Shown here in pieces: positions 10,639-19,831 of a stretch of DNA of 64,000 nt (position 1 is the first letter of the stretch; each line of letters opens with the position of its first letter). Source of the stretch: Verrucomicrobiota bacterium (GTDB lineage Bacteria > Verrucomicrobiota > Verrucomicrobiia > Opitutales > Opitutaceae); the NCBI GenBank assembly GCA_023432225.1, contig JAEYUW010000002.1:124001-188000 (forward strand). Direction: 5' to 3'. The notes under the pieces are model-generated. The model had not been told where the DNA came from and did no database searches. It saw only the letters and a program-made list of their open reading frames with translations. The position numbers were made by a program, and so were the translations under genes.

Positions 10639-11607
10639 TCACTCGTCGCCGCCGGAGTCGTCGTCGGCGATCTTGCCGCCGCCTTCTTCGTCGCCGGCGT
10701 CACCGAACAGGCCGCCGCGCTGTTGCGAGCGGTGCGAGTGGCGTTCGACGTCCTTCTGCGCTTCGGCGGAGTAGCGGGTGAACGGCACCGCGAGCAGGCG
10801 CTCCTTGGCGATCGGCTTCTGCGTGGATTCGCAGATGCCGTAGGTGCCGTCGTGGATGCGCTTGATGGCGGCTTCGATTTCCGAGAGCGCTTCCTGTTCA
10901 CTCGAAACGAGCGAGAGGGCGAAGTCGCGGTCGAAGGTGTCGGTGCCGGCGTCGGCCATGTGCTGACCGTAGCCGGAGAGATCGCCGGAGTCGTCCTTGG
11001 AGGACTTCATCAGCGTGTCTTCCGTGTGCTCGCCGAGCTTTTCCATGACGGCGGCGCGGAGCTCGGTCAGCATCTTGTAGTAGCGGCGGAATTTTTCCGG
11101 GACTTCGTCTTCGTGGACGATGACCGGCTTGTGCGCCTTCTTGCCGGGCGCGAAGCCGAGAATGTCGGAGAGCGATGCGGCCTTCACGTGGTTCGGCTTG
11201 TGCGGCTTGTCGGCTTTCGCCGCGGCCTCGGCGGCCTTCGTGGTGGCCTTGGTGGCTTTCGCGGTCTTCTCGGTGGCGGCGACGGTGGTTTCGTTTTTCT
11301 TCGCGATCTCGCGCACCTCATCGAGGGAGAACGAAATCGATTTGGCCGGACCCGCGGATTTGCGCTCGAGAATCATGCGCTTCAAATCGGCCGCGGTCAT
11401 GGCGCCTTTAGCTTTGGGCGCGGCTGATTTCGAGGGCTCGGGCTTGGCGGCCGCGGCTTTCGCTGCGACGGGTTTGGCCGCGGCGGGCTTGGCAGCGACC
11501 TTCGTGGGCGCGGGCTCTTTCTTGGCCGGGAGAGTCTTCGCCGGCTTGGCGGATTTCGTGGGAGCGGCTTTCTTCACAGGCTTTTTGGCGGGGTGCTTCT
11601 TGGCCAT
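10639..11607 (-). CDS. DksA/TraR-like protein with Lys/Ala-rich N-terminus and degenerate zinc finger
   Basis: The C-terminal ~150 residues resemble DksA/TraR proteins, which bind in the RNA polymerase secondary channel: a coiled-coil (RRYYKMLTELRAAVMEKL, ALSEIEAAIKRI) and then the finger region YGICESTQKPIAKERLLAV. Only the first of the four usual zinc-binding cysteines remains; the others are Thr/Gln, Ser and Ala (FTRYSAEAQ). The N-terminal ~130 residues are repeats of Ala, Lys and Pro like a histone H1 tail, likely to bind nucleic acid. At 322 residues it is about twice the size of classical DksA. The gene starts 15 bases after ileS ends and precedes lspA. Confidence 0.8.
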   Translation of the reverse strand: MAKKHPAKKPVKKAAPTKSAKPAKTLPAKKEPAPTKVAAKPAAAKPVAAKAAAAKPEPSKSAAPKAKGAMTAADLKRMILERKSAGPAKSISFSLDEVREIAKKNETTVAATEKTAKATKATTKAAEAAAKADKPHKPNHVKAASLSDILGFAPGKKAHKPVIVHEDEVPEKFRRYYKMLTELRAAVMEKLGEHTEDTLMKSSKDDSGDLSGYGQHMADAGTDTFDRDFALSLVSSEQEALSEIEAAIKRIHDGTYGICESTQKPIAKERLLAVPFTRYSAEAQKDVERHSHRSQQRGGLFGDAGDEEGGGKIADDDSGGDE

Positions 11608-11622
11608 GGGGAGTTTCGGGGG

Positions 11623-14532
11623 TCAGGAATTAAGGGCGTCAGCGCACCGAGGGCAAATTTCTCCGTGCGGGGAATGGGTGAGGGCCGGGACCCAGCGCCA
11701 GCAGCGCGGGCAACGCGTGTTGCCGGCCTCGCGGGCGTGGAGGGATTTGATTTCGAGTGCCGCACCGGGTTTTGGTTCCAGCGCGACGGCCGAGACGATG
11801 AAGAACTCGGGCAGGAAATCGCGGTGCTTCGCGAGTGCAACCATCTCCGCGCTGTCGCTGGCGCCGGAGAAGCTGAGCGTCGCATCCAGCGATTTACCGA
11901 TGTTGCCCGCCTGACGCAGTGGCTCCAGCGACTCGGTGACTTTTCCGCGCAGCTTCAACAGCGCAGCGAAATCCGCTTCGAGTGCGGCGTCGGTCCACTC
12001 AGCTGGCGCGGTTGGCCAGTCTTGGAGGTGGATGGAGTCGTCCGCGTATTCCTTGCCGGTCGTCGCGTAGCTCCAGGCTTCGTCGGCGGTGAAGGTCAGG
12101 ACCGGCGCGAGGATCTTCACGAGCGTGCTGAAGATCGCGTGGATGGCGGTCTGCGACGAGCGGCGGAGCGGGTGCTTCGCACCGAGCGTGTAGAGCCGGT
12201 CCTTCAGGATGTCGTGATACGTCGCCGACAGCGTGACGGAGCAGAATTGGTTGCAGAGCTGGTAAACGCGGTGGAATTCGAACGCGTCGTAGGCCTGCGT
12301 GCACTCGGTGAGGAGCTTCGCGGTCTGGTGGAGCGCCCAGCGGTCGAGCGCGTCGAGTTGCGCGTAAGGCACGGCGTGCTGCGTCGCGTCGAAGTCGAAC
12401 AGGTTCGAGAGCTGGAAGCGGAAGGTGTTGCGGAAAAGACGATACGCTTCGCCGACGTGCTTGAGGATCTCTTCGTCGACCGGGATGTCGTCGCGGAAAT
12501 CCTGCGAGGAAATCCAAAGGCGGATGACGTCCGCGCCGTGGTCCTTAATGTAGGCTTCGGCGGTCTGCGGCTTCTGGTAAGTCGAGCTCTTGGAGATTTT
12601 CTGGCGGTTCTTGTCGACGATGAAGCCGTGCGTGAGGACGGCCTTGTAGGGCGCGGCGCCGAACGCGATCACGCTGTTCCAGAGTGACGACTGGAACCAG
12701 CCGCGGTGCTGGTCGCTGCCTTCGAGGTAGAGGTCGGCGGGCCAGTGCGTGCCGCCCTGGCCGCGCTTGAGCACGGCGGCCTGCGTCGAGCCGGAGTCGA
12801 TCCAGACGTCGAGCGTGTCGCGGCCACAGTTCAGTTCGGTGGCGGCGGGCCATCCGGCAGGAAGCGTGATGCCGGCGAGGATCTCGGCGGCGGAGGCGTC
12901 ATACCAGAAATTCGTGCCGCGCGTGGCGATCTTGTCGGCGACGGCGCGGATAACGCCGGCGTCGATGAAGGCCTGTTTGTTCGGACCGTAGAAAGCGATG
13001 ATCGGCACGCCCCACGAGCGCTGGCGGCTGATGCACCAATCGGGACGTGATTCAACGGCGCCGCGGATGCGGGCTTCGCCCCACGCGGGAATCCAACCCT
13101 GCGCTTGCGCGATCTGGGCGATCTCGCCGAGGGCGATCTGGCGGTGGCCGGCTTTGTCGAGCGAGACGAACCACTGATCGACGGCACGGAAAACGATCGG
13201 GGTCTTCGAGCGCCAGCAATGCGGGTATTGGTGCTCGTAACGCTGTTTCGCCAGCAGCGCGCCGGCGGCGTCGAGCTTCTTCAGGACAGCGATATTGGCG
13301 GGAGAGGTTTTCTTCGCGGCGAGGTCCTCGACGCTCTCGAGCGTGGTGAGTCCGACCATGTCGGCGGGCACTTTGCCGTCGTCGATGTATTTGCCGTCGT
13401 CGCCGACGGGGCAATAGATCGGCAGACCATATTTGAGGCCGGTCTGATAGTCCTCGGCGCCGTGGCCGGGCGCGGTGTGCACGCAACCGGTGCCGCTGTC
13501 GGTCGTGACGTAGTCGGCCAACACGATCGGCGAAGCGCGATCGATGAACGGGTGGCGCGGCGCGAGGTGTTCGAGCGTGGCCCCCTTTCGCGGGGGGCCA
13601 ACGAACAGCAGAGGCGTCCCTTGCGTGAGGCTCCCATCTTGGGATTCGAAAGTCTTCGAGGCTTCTGCGGATTTGAGCACCGCGTTGATGCACTCGGTCG
13701 CTACAATAATCCGTTCACCAGCAAACTTGCCGCGGGTGATCTCCACCACTTGGTAGTCAACGTCCGGATGCAACGCGATCGCGAGGTTCGCCGGAATCGT
13801 CCACGGCGTGGTCGTCCAGATGACGACGAAGAGCGGCTTGTCGGTCGGGAGGCCGAACTTCGCGGCTTGATCGGCGGGCACGGCAAACTTCACCCAGATC
13901 GAGGGCGAGACGTGGTCTTTGTATTCGATTTCCGCCTCGGCAAGCGCGGTCTCGAACGGGATCGACCAGTAAACGGGTTTCTTCGAGCGGTAGACGAGGC
14001 CTTGCTCCACGAACGCGGCGAAGGTGCGCAGGATGTCCGCCTCGAACGCGGGCGCCTTCGTCTTGTATTCGTTCGCCCAGTCGGCGAGCACGCCGACGCG
14101 CTTGAATTGCGCGGTCTGTTTCGCGATCCAGCTCTCGGAAAACGCGTCGCACTTCGCGCGCAGCTCGGCGGTCGTCAGGTTGAGCTTCTGCTCCTGGATT
14201 TCGCGGCTGACCTTTTGCTCGATCGGCAGGCCGTGGCAGTCCCAGCCGGGCACGTAAGGCGTCGCGTAGCCGCGCATCGACTTGTAGCGATTGACGAAAT
14301 CCTTGAGCGACTTGTTCAGCGCGGTGCCGATGTGGACGTCGCCGTTGGTGAACGGCGGGCCGTCGTGCAGCACGTATTTTTTCCCGGAGTTCGCGCGCTT
14401 GGCCTGGATGCGGGCGTAGAGGCCGAGCTTGTCCCAGTGACTCATTCGCTGCGGCTCGCGTTGCACGAGATTTGCCCGCATGGGAAAATCCGTCTTCGGA
14501 AGCAGGAGCGTGTCTTTAAGTTCTTGGGCCAT
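11623..14532 (-). CDS. ileS: Isoleucyl-tRNA synthetase
   Basis: Class I aminoacyl-tRNA synthetase that charges tRNA-Ile. The 969 residues contain the HIGH-type motif as HIGT (residues 67-70, in FTNGDVHIGTALNKSLKDF), the KMSKS motif as KISKS (645-649), and a C-terminal zinc-binding pair CPRCW...CPRC. The ATG at 14532 begins MAQELKDTLLLPKTDF; the in-frame extension to 14577 lacks family similarity. ileS, a DksA/TraR-type gene and lspA follow one another on the same strand, an arrangement known from several Gram-negative phyla. Confidence 0.97.
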   Translation of the reverse strand: MAQELKDTLLLPKTDFPMRANLVQREPQRMSHWDKLGLYARIQAKRANSGKKYVLHDGPPFTNGDVHIGTALNKSLKDFVNRYKSMRGYATPYVPGWDCHGLPIEQKVSREIQEQKLNLTTAELRAKCDAFSESWIAKQTAQFKRVGVLADWANEYKTKAPAFEADILRTFAAFVEQGLVYRSKKPVYWSIPFETALAEAEIEYKDHVSPSIWVKFAVPADQAAKFGLPTDKPLFVVIWTTTPWTIPANLAIALHPDVDYQVVEITRGKFAGERIIVATECINAVLKSAEASKTFESQDGSLTQGTPLLFVGPPRKGATLEHLAPRHPFIDRASPIVLADYVTTDSGTGCVHTAPGHGAEDYQTGLKYGLPIYCPVGDDGKYIDDGKVPADMVGLTTLESVEDLAAKKTSPANIAVLKKLDAAGALLAKQRYEHQYPHCWRSKTPIVFRAVDQWFVSLDKAGHRQIALGEIAQIAQAQGWIPAWGEARIRGAVESRPDWCISRQRSWGVPIIAFYGPNKQAFIDAGVIRAVADKIATRGTNFWYDASAAEILAGITLPAGWPAATELNCGRDTLDVWIDSGSTQAAVLKRGQGGTHWPADLYLEGSDQHRGWFQSSLWNSVIAFGAAPYKAVLTHGFIVDKNRQKISKSSTYQKPQTAEAYIKDHGADVIRLWISSQDFRDDIPVDEEILKHVGEAYRLFRNTFRFQLSNLFDFDATQHAVPYAQLDALDRWALHQTAKLLTECTQAYDAFEFHRVYQLCNQFCSVTLSATYHDILKDRLYTLGAKHPLRRSSQTAIHAIFSTLVKILAPVLTFTADEAWSYATTGKEYADDSIHLQDWPTAPAEWTDAALEADFAALLKLRGKVTESLEPLRQAGNIGKSLDATLSFSGASDSAEMVALAKHRDFLPEFFIVSAVALEPKPGAALEIKSLHAREAGNTRCPRCWRWVPALTHSPHGEICPRCADALNS

Positions 14533-14663
14533 TTCGAGAAAAGCGCCGGACGCTACTCCACGGAAGAGGGGAGTCAAGGGGACAGAGGACGGAGAACAGA
14601 GGACTGAAAACGGAGGCCGGAGGGAGGCCGGACGTGGGCGAGGCGCGGGGCAGGCGCGGCGCG

Positions 14664-14697
14664 GAAAACAAAACAGCCGACCCGCGAAGGTCGGCTG
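14664..14697 (-). terminator. Rho-independent terminator of the 14722-16041 gene
   Basis: Read on the minus strand: hairpin CAGCCGACC - loop - GGTCGGCTG followed by a T-rich GTTTTGTTTTCC tract. It lies 25 bases after the stop of the beta-barrel-like gene and points in the same direction. Confidence 0.8.
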
Positions 14698-14721
14698 CGA
14701 AAGAGGGGACGGCGATGCGCC

Positions 14722-16041
14722 TCAGAACTTGAAGCTGAGGCCGCCGCGGACGCCGATGGCGCTGCCGAAATCGATTTTGGCGGTGCGGCCGCCGACTTCC
14801 TGGTCGTAGCCGCCGAGGTTCTGCATGTTGACGCCGGCGAAGAGGCCGGTGCGCTCGTTGGCGAGCCAGTCGACGTTCACGTCGGCATAAAAGCCACCGA
14901 GGAATTTGTTCTTCACGTTGTCGATCGATTCGGTGATAGGCTCCAGCACGTCGGGAATGTCGAGGGTTTCCACCACGCTGTAACGGCTGCCGGCGTAAGC
15001 GCCCGCCAAGCCGAGGCTGGCGCTGAGGCCGAAACGCTCGCTGAGCTTCGTGCGCAGAGTCGGGCCGACGCGGACGAGCATGTAGGCGCCTTTGACCTTC
15101 CAGTTGCCTTGGATGCTCGCGCCGCCCGCGATCAGGGAGTCGGTCGACGACACCGGCGTATCGCCGATCGTCGTGGTCGTTTCCTGGCCGGCCGTCGAGG
15201 TGGTGTTGTCGGGACGAGTGAGGTCCACATAGCTCGGGCCGCCGAGCGTCGTGCCGGTCGGGGCGGGGCCGTTGAGCTGATAATAGTCGGTGTGGACGGC
15301 GAGGGTGGAGGCGATGGTGCCGCCCGTCTTGGCGTTCATGTTGTTGAGCGCGATGCCGGCGGTGAGGCTCCACTGGAAGCGCTTGCCGGCGGCGGTGAGG
15401 TCGCGGGAGACGGTGAGTTCCAGACCGCTGTTCATGCCTTCTTCTTTGGCCGCGGTCGCGCCCTCGCTGCGGGCCGAGTAGGTGCTCATCGCCACGCGGT
15501 CGTTCTGGATTTGGGAGGCGCTGGCGTAGTTCCAGTAGCGGGTGGCGCCTTGCTGATAGCTGAGCTGGTCGCTGACCTGGGTATTGGTGATCGTGCCGCC
15601 GCTATTCGCGCTGATCCAAGTCTGGTAACGACCGTTGCCGGGATAAACGCCGTAGGAGAGCGCCTGGCCGTCCGTCGGGCTGACGCTGGTGGGCAGCAGT
15701 TCGTCCGGACGCTGGTAATCCTGCCGCATCGAGCCGTTGTCGTAGGAGCGGGTGACGATCTCGATGGTCTCGTTGGTCGTCGAACCGGGTTTGGCCACGA
15801 GGACCTTTTGCTCGATCGTGCGGGTCGGCATGCTGCCGAGGTTGCCGAAGTTGGCCTTGATGCCGTTGCCGAGCACGCGGACGCCGAAGGTGATCGTGTT
15901 CTTCGGCACATACCACTCATCGGTCGGGAGGGTCAGGCTGAGATTCGTTTCCTCATCGGAAGAGGACGAGGCCGATTGCGCGAAAGCCGGGACGATAAGC
16001 GCGGCCAACACGGCCATCGTGGAAACGGAGCGAAGATTCAT
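14722..16041 (-). CDS. Putative outer-membrane beta-barrel protein
   Basis: A 439-residue exported protein with no family I can name. MNLRSVSTMAVLAALIVPAF is a clear signal peptide, with cleavage near AQS. The rest alternates polar and hydrophobic residues in strand-like stretches (RFQWSLTAGIALNN, GAYMLVRVGPTLRTKL, GLFAGVNMQNLGG) and ends with RGGLSFKF; a final aromatic residue is typical of outer-membrane barrels. ATG at 16041 is chosen because it puts the signal peptide at the N-terminus. The gene stands alone with its own terminator. A pore, surface protein or receptor are all possible. Confidence 0.6.
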   Translation of the reverse strand: MNLRSVSTMAVLAALIVPAFAQSASSSSDEETNLSLTLPTDEWYVPKNTITFGVRVLGNGIKANFGNLGSMPTRTIEQKVLVAKPGSTTNETIEIVTRSYDNGSMRQDYQRPDELLPTSVSPTDGQALSYGVYPGNGRYQTWISANSGGTITNTQVSDQLSYQQGATRYWNYASASQIQNDRVAMSTYSARSEGATAAKEEGMNSGLELTVSRDLTAAGKRFQWSLTAGIALNNMNAKTGGTIASTLAVHTDYYQLNGPAPTGTTLGGPSYVDLTRPDNTTSTAGQETTTTIGDTPVSSTDSLIAGGASIQGNWKVKGAYMLVRVGPTLRTKLSERFGLSASLGLAGAYAGSRYSVVETLDIPDVLEPITESIDNVKNKFLGGFYADVNVDWLANERTGLFAGVNMQNLGGYDQEVGGRTAKIDFGSAIGVRGGLSFKF

Positions 16042-16099
16042 CAGGGAAGGGAGAAAGCAGAGTAAGTTGGCTTGGAAAAGCCAATTCAAACCTTGTTCC

Positions 16100-16852
16100 C
16101 TACGCTTTTTCCCTGATTTCGGGAGGTTCGTCCCCTCCCAAGCCGAGCTGGCGGGCCTTCCGTTTCAAATCCTCGGCCATTTGCTCCAGTTCGGTCTCCT
16201 TCTCCTGTTGCTCCTGCATCTTGGTGAAGAGCGTGGCCTCGCTTTGCTCCAGAAATTCCTCCCGTTCCCGCAGGGCGGCACGCTGCTCCTTGATCGAGGA
16301 CTCCTGACGGTCGAGTTCCTCCTTTAGCTTCTTCATCGCCTCGAGTTGCTCGTTTGAAACGGCCGCGCTCGGGGCGGTCGGCTGCTTGCGGGCGGCCTCG
16401 ATGACGCGTTCGCGGGCGGCGAGCAGCGCTTCGGCTTCGGCGAGTTCGCGTTCGCGCTCGGCCAGACGGGATTGGGCCTCTGTGACCGCCAGATCGCGTT
16501 CGGCGAGCTTGGCTTCAAGGGAGCGGATCGCCTTTTGCAGTTCCTCCACCTGCGTGCCGCTCAACGACGGCGCCGCGCTGCCGCCCCACGGAGCGCGTGA
16601 TTGCGAGAAGATGGCGTCGATCGATTTGCGTGCCTCGGCGGTGGCGGCGGTCGTTGCGGCTGCGGCTTCCTGGGCCCGGAGCAACGGGCTGGCGCGGCGC
16701 GGCAGCACGAGCGGCTTCGCTCCGCTCGTTGGTTTCAGCGCGGGAACGCCGGCTGGCGCCGCGAAACTCGGCGGCTTCGGGAACGGCGGAGGCGCGAACG
16801 ACGGGCCTGCCGATGGCGGCGGGCTGGCAGGCGGTGGCGGCTGGTTCTCCAC
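16100..16852 (-). CDS. Proline-rich coiled-coil protein, third gene of the ParA operon
   Basis: A 250-residue protein of unknown function. The first ~55 residues are rich in Pro, Ala and Ser and probably disordered. From about residue 100 to 235 it is a nearly unbroken coiled coil with Glu/Lys/Arg/Leu/Ala heptads (VEELQKAIRSLEAKLAERD, LAERERELAEAEALLAARE). It starts with GTG, nine bases after the preceding gene's stop, so it is surely co-transcribed. A coiled-coil partner is common for ParA-type ATPases, where it may form a scaffold or anchor; that role is inference. Confidence 0.65.
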   Translation of the reverse strand: MENQPPPPASPPPSAGPSFAPPPFPKPPSFAAPAGVPALKPTSGAKPLVLPRRASPLLRAQEAAAATTAATAEARKSIDAIFSQSRAPWGGSAAPSLSGTQVEELQKAIRSLEAKLAERDLAVTEAQSRLAERERELAEAEALLAARERVIEAARKQPTAPSAAVSNEQLEAMKKLKEELDRQESSIKEQRAALREREEFLEQSEATLFTKMQEQQEKETELEQMAEDLKRKARQLGLGGDEPPEIREKA

Positions 16853-16861
16853 GCCGCGAAC

Positions 16862-17827
16862 TTAACGCCCAAACAGGCGCGAAAACAAGCCGCCCTTCTT
16901 GGCGGGCTCGGCGGGCGCAGCAGGCGCGGCGGATTTGAGGCGCGAGCCGGCCGCTTGGCGGAAGGTGTGGGCTGCGATCGCCTCACGCGCCGGATCGCCG
17001 ATGATGACGAGTTCGCGTTCGAGCGAGCCGCCGGCGTTAAGCTTGTCGACCAACGCGTTCGTCGCGTCCTTGAACCATTCGACGGTGGAATTCGCCGCGA
17101 GCTGGATGCGTTGCGCGGCCTTGGCCTGTGCGTCCGCGGAGAGCGGCGCCGCGGTCGCGGCATCGGGGCCGGAGAGTTTGACGCCGTAGGATTGGGCGAG
17201 CGCGAGTTGTTCGGGTCGGGCGACGCTGGCCGCGGCCAGGCCGAGCGCTTCGGGGAGGTGAAGACCGCTGGCACCCTTGCGGAAGGGGAGGAATTGGCCG
17301 ATGCCTTCCTCGTCGCCGTGCGAGAGGGCGTTGAGCAACGCGCGGAAGTCGCCGCCGATCACGACGCGCGTGGACATCTGCTGCGCGAGGTTGGCGAACT
17401 CGCCGATGGTCTTCACTCCTTCGGAGGCGCAGACGACGCGGGTGCATTCGGTGAGATTCACGAGCGCGAGCGGATACGCTTCGGGGATGCCGAGTCGACC
17501 GAGGGTTTTCAGAACCGGGTTTTCCTTCGAGGCACTTTCTTCGACTTGGGCGACCATGTCGCCGAACGGGTCGTCGAACGCGAGGGTCTCCTTCAGGATG
17601 CCGATGAGGTGGTCGGCGCGCTTCTCGTTGCCGGCGATCTCCGGCAGCATGAGCAGCTCATCGTAGTTGAAATCGATGTATTTCGACGGCGTCTCCTCTT
17701 CGCCTTTCACGGGCCAGTCGGCGGTGTCGAGATTCTGCGCCAGGCTGTGCAGCGACGTGTCCGCCATGATGGAGTGATGGAAACGCTTCCGGATGTCGTC
17801 CCATTCTTTTGCGGTGAATTTGGCCAT
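16862..17827 (-). CDS. Uncharacterised 321-aa protein, second gene of the ParA operon
   Basis: I do not recognise this family. The N-terminus MAKFTAKEWDDIRKRFHHS is helical and charged. The body is a mixed alpha/beta domain, and the end is a Pro/Ala linker followed by a short amphipathic Lys/Arg/Phe helix (KKGGLFSRLFGR) that could bind membrane or a partner. It has a good ribosome binding site (GGAGG, 8 bases before ATG) and begins 15 bases after the ParA gene. Its placement between a ParA ATPase and a coiled-coil protein makes it a candidate adaptor or cargo factor. Confidence 0.6.
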   Translation of the reverse strand: MAKFTAKEWDDIRKRFHHSIMADTSLHSLAQNLDTADWPVKGEEETPSKYIDFNYDELLMLPEIAGNEKRADHLIGILKETLAFDDPFGDMVAQVEESASKENPVLKTLGRLGIPEAYPLALVNLTECTRVVCASEGVKTIGEFANLAQQMSTRVVIGGDFRALLNALSHGDEEGIGQFLPFRKGASGLHLPEALGLAAASVARPEQLALAQSYGVKLSGPDAATAAPLSADAQAKAAQRIQLAANSTVEWFKDATNALVDKLNAGGSLERELVIIGDPAREAIAAHTFRQAAGSRLKSAAPAAPAEPAKKGGLFSRLFGR

Positions 17828-17842
17828 GAGTGTGTCCTCCGA

Positions 17843-18736
17843 TCAGAAGCTCGGTGCGTGCTCGACGATCTCGGCGGCGAGCTGACGGTAGTCGTTCGTG
17901 ACGCTGTCGGCCTCGGTGGCCTCGGTGCCGACGAGGCACACGGGCAGACCGAGCGTCACGGCGCGGCGCACGACCATAGCGTCGCGGATTTGCGTGGAGA
18001 AAATCTTTGCGGACGGCGCACAGCCGCGTTTCTGGGCCTTGAATTGATTCAGGCGAAGTTGCATGCGCATCTTCGGCACCTCGATGTCGACGTTGGTTTT
18101 GATAGAGTTGAAAACGATGCCGTAAACCTGCGCGGCCGGGCCCATCGCGGTGGTGCGGAAGCTCGCGGAGCTTTGCTGGAAGCGCATGAGTTTCTCGACG
18201 AGCAGCGTGAAACCGATGAGCGAGAGCGCGTCGGGATTCGACGGCACATAGATCTCGTTCGCGCAAAAGATGCCGCTCTGCGAGGCGCGCAGAATGTTCG
18301 GCGGACAGTCGAAGAGGATGACGTCGTAGTTGTTTTCCACCTCGGCGAGTTGCTCCTGGAAAATCGCGTAGCTCGGGCGCTTTGGGTCGGATTTGTATTC
18401 ACCCTCGAGGTCCACGAGGTTGAAGGTGGTCGGGACGAGATCGAGGCCGGGCAGGAGCTTCTCGCCGTCCTTGCCCTCGAGGACGTCCTTGATGATGAGG
18501 TCCTTTACCCGCGCGGTGCCGGGATCGAAGATCGAGTAGATCGCGCCGACGCCGTTCGCGTTGATTTTGTTCCAGCGCTCCAGCTTCAGGAGCCAGATGC
18601 TCGCGTTGGATTGCGTGTCGAAATCGAAGAGCAGCACGCGCAGCCCGCGTTGCACGAGCGCGGCGGCGGTGTTGACGATGAGCGACGTCTTGCCGACGCC
18701 GCCCTTGTAATTGATGAATGCGATTTTGCGTGGCAT
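17843..18736 (-). CDS. ParA/MinD-type ATPase
   Basis: A 297-residue deviant-Walker ATPase. The P-loop near the N-terminus is KGGVGKTSL with the signature lysine, Walker A' is FDFDTQSNAS, and Walker B is DVILFDCPPN. These ATPases form dimers on DNA or membrane and position plasmids, chromosome origins, chemosensory arrays or other cargo. No ParB gene or parS-like site is seen nearby, and the two downstream genes are not ParB-like. A role in segregating the chromosome origin is therefore less likely than positioning of another cargo. The gene heads a three-gene minus-strand operon. Confidence 0.88.
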   Translation of the reverse strand: MPRKIAFINYKGGVGKTSLIVNTAAALVQRGLRVLLFDFDTQSNASIWLLKLERWNKINANGVGAIYSIFDPGTARVKDLIIKDVLEGKDGEKLLPGLDLVPTTFNLVDLEGEYKSDPKRPSYAIFQEQLAEVENNYDVILFDCPPNILRASQSGIFCANEIYVPSNPDALSLIGFTLLVEKLMRFQQSSASFRTTAMGPAAQVYGIVFNSIKTNVDIEVPKMRMQLRLNQFKAQKRGCAPSAKIFSTQIRDAMVVRRAVTLGLPVCLVGTEATEADSVTNDYRQLAAEIVEHAPSF

Positions 18737-18883
18737 TTCAGGGGTGTCGCGACGCGTTGAGCATGTCTCGAAGAGCGCTGGTGGCGCGAGTTAAAAAACC
18801 TTTGAAACCGGTGCCCGCGTGGAACGCGCGCGCCGCGACTTTCGGTTTTTCTTTTGCCCGGAGTTTCGCCCTGCTGTCGCGCC

Positions 18884-19348
18884 ATGTCCGACCTCTCGCT
18901 GCAAGCCCGCTACTCTCCCCAAAGCATCTGTTTCGGCTGCGGCCCGGCCAACCCGAAGGGGCTGCACATCCAAAGCCACGTGCGCGGCGACGAGGTGATC
19001 GCGACGTGGACGCCGGAGAAGCACCACGAGGCGTTCCCCGGCGTCTTGAACGGCGGCATCATCGGCTCGCTTCTGGATTGTCACTGCAACTGGACCGCGG
19101 CGTGGCACCTCATGCAGCAGGGGAAACTCGAAAAGCCGCCCTGCACCGTGACCGCCGATTACGCGATCAAGATGATGCGCCCGACGCCCACCGACGGGCC
19201 GATCGAGCTGGTCGCGCGCGTCGTCGAGTCCGCGGCCGATCGCGCGGTGATCGAAGGCGTTCTCACCGCCGGCGGCAAACCGCGTGCGACGTGCCGCGGG
19301 ACTTTCGTAGCGGTGCAGCCGGGGCATCCGGCTTACCATCGCTGGTGA
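18884..19348 (+). CDS. PaaI-like hotdog-fold thioesterase
   Basis: A 154-residue protein of the PaaI/hotdog thioesterase superfamily, probably hydrolysing an acyl-CoA-type thioester. ICFGCGPANPKGLHI at the N-terminus and VLNGGIIGSLLDCH in the central helix are typical of this group, the Asp of LLDCH being the expected catalytic position. ATG at 18884 is preferred to the upstream codon at 18854. It is divergent from the ParA gene with ~147 bases between them. The natural substrate cannot be told. Confidence 0.8.
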   Translation: MSDLSLQARYSPQSICFGCGPANPKGLHIQSHVRGDEVIATWTPEKHHEAFPGVLNGGIIGSLLDCHCNWTAAWHLMQQGKLEKPPCTVTADYAIKMMRPTPTDGPIELVARVVESAADRAVIEGVLTAGGKPRATCRGTFVAVQPGHPAYHRW

Positions 19349-19432
19349 GCGGCCCGGCGTCGGGGCGGAGTTTCACGTGTTTGTCACGCGATCGTCGCCG
19401 TCGCGCCACATGGATGTGCGAGCATCCCGCCG

Positions 19433-19825
19433 ATGCCCGCTGCCCACATTCTCGCCGTCGATGACGAACCGGAGTTGGTTGACCTGCTCGCGTATCACCT
19501 GCGGAAGGCGGGCCATTCCGTAGCGACCGCGGCCAACGGCTGGGAAGCGCTCGCCGAGATCCAGCGCCAGCGACCGGATCTGATTCTCCTCGATCTGATG
19601 CTGCCGGACCTCGACGGCTTCGGCGTCTGCGAAATTCTGCGCCGTGATCCGGCGACGGCGACCATCCCGGTCATTATTGTTTCGGCGTGGGCGTCGACGG
19701 ACTCGCGTCACCTCGGCCTCGAGCTCGGCGCACTCGATTACCTGACCAAGCCGTTCAGCCCGCACGAACTGGTGCAGCGCGTGAATCGCTTCACCGAAGT
19801 CCGCGCGGGCCGAGCGGCAAATTAG
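19433..19825 (+). CDS. Single-domain response regulator (CheY-like)
   Basis: A 130-residue receiver domain with no output domain. The acidic pair is in AVDDEP (Asp10, Asp11), the phosphorylation site is Asp54 in LLDLMLPDLDG, Ser follows in VIIVSAWAS, and the conserved Lys is in LTKPFSP. Such proteins pass phosphate to, or bind, other signalling proteins. No histidine kinase is in the window, so the partner is unknown. Its stop lies six bases from the convergent TonB-like gene. Confidence 0.9.
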   Translation: MPAAHILAVDDEPELVDLLAYHLRKAGHSVATAANGWEALAEIQRQRPDLILLDLMLPDLDGFGVCEILRRDPATATIPVIIVSAWASTDSRHLGLELGALDYLTKPFSPHELVQRVNRFTEVRAGRAAN

Positions 19826-19831
19826 CTCACG

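Noticed and set aside
13105..14607. A 500-codon plus-strand open frame
   Set aside because: Antisense to ileS, which carries unambiguous synthetase motifs.
16601..18760. A 719-codon plus-strand open frame
   Set aside because: It covers the ParA operon in antisense. The minus-strand genes have exact ATPase motifs and ribosome binding sites; the plus-strand product is low-complexity.
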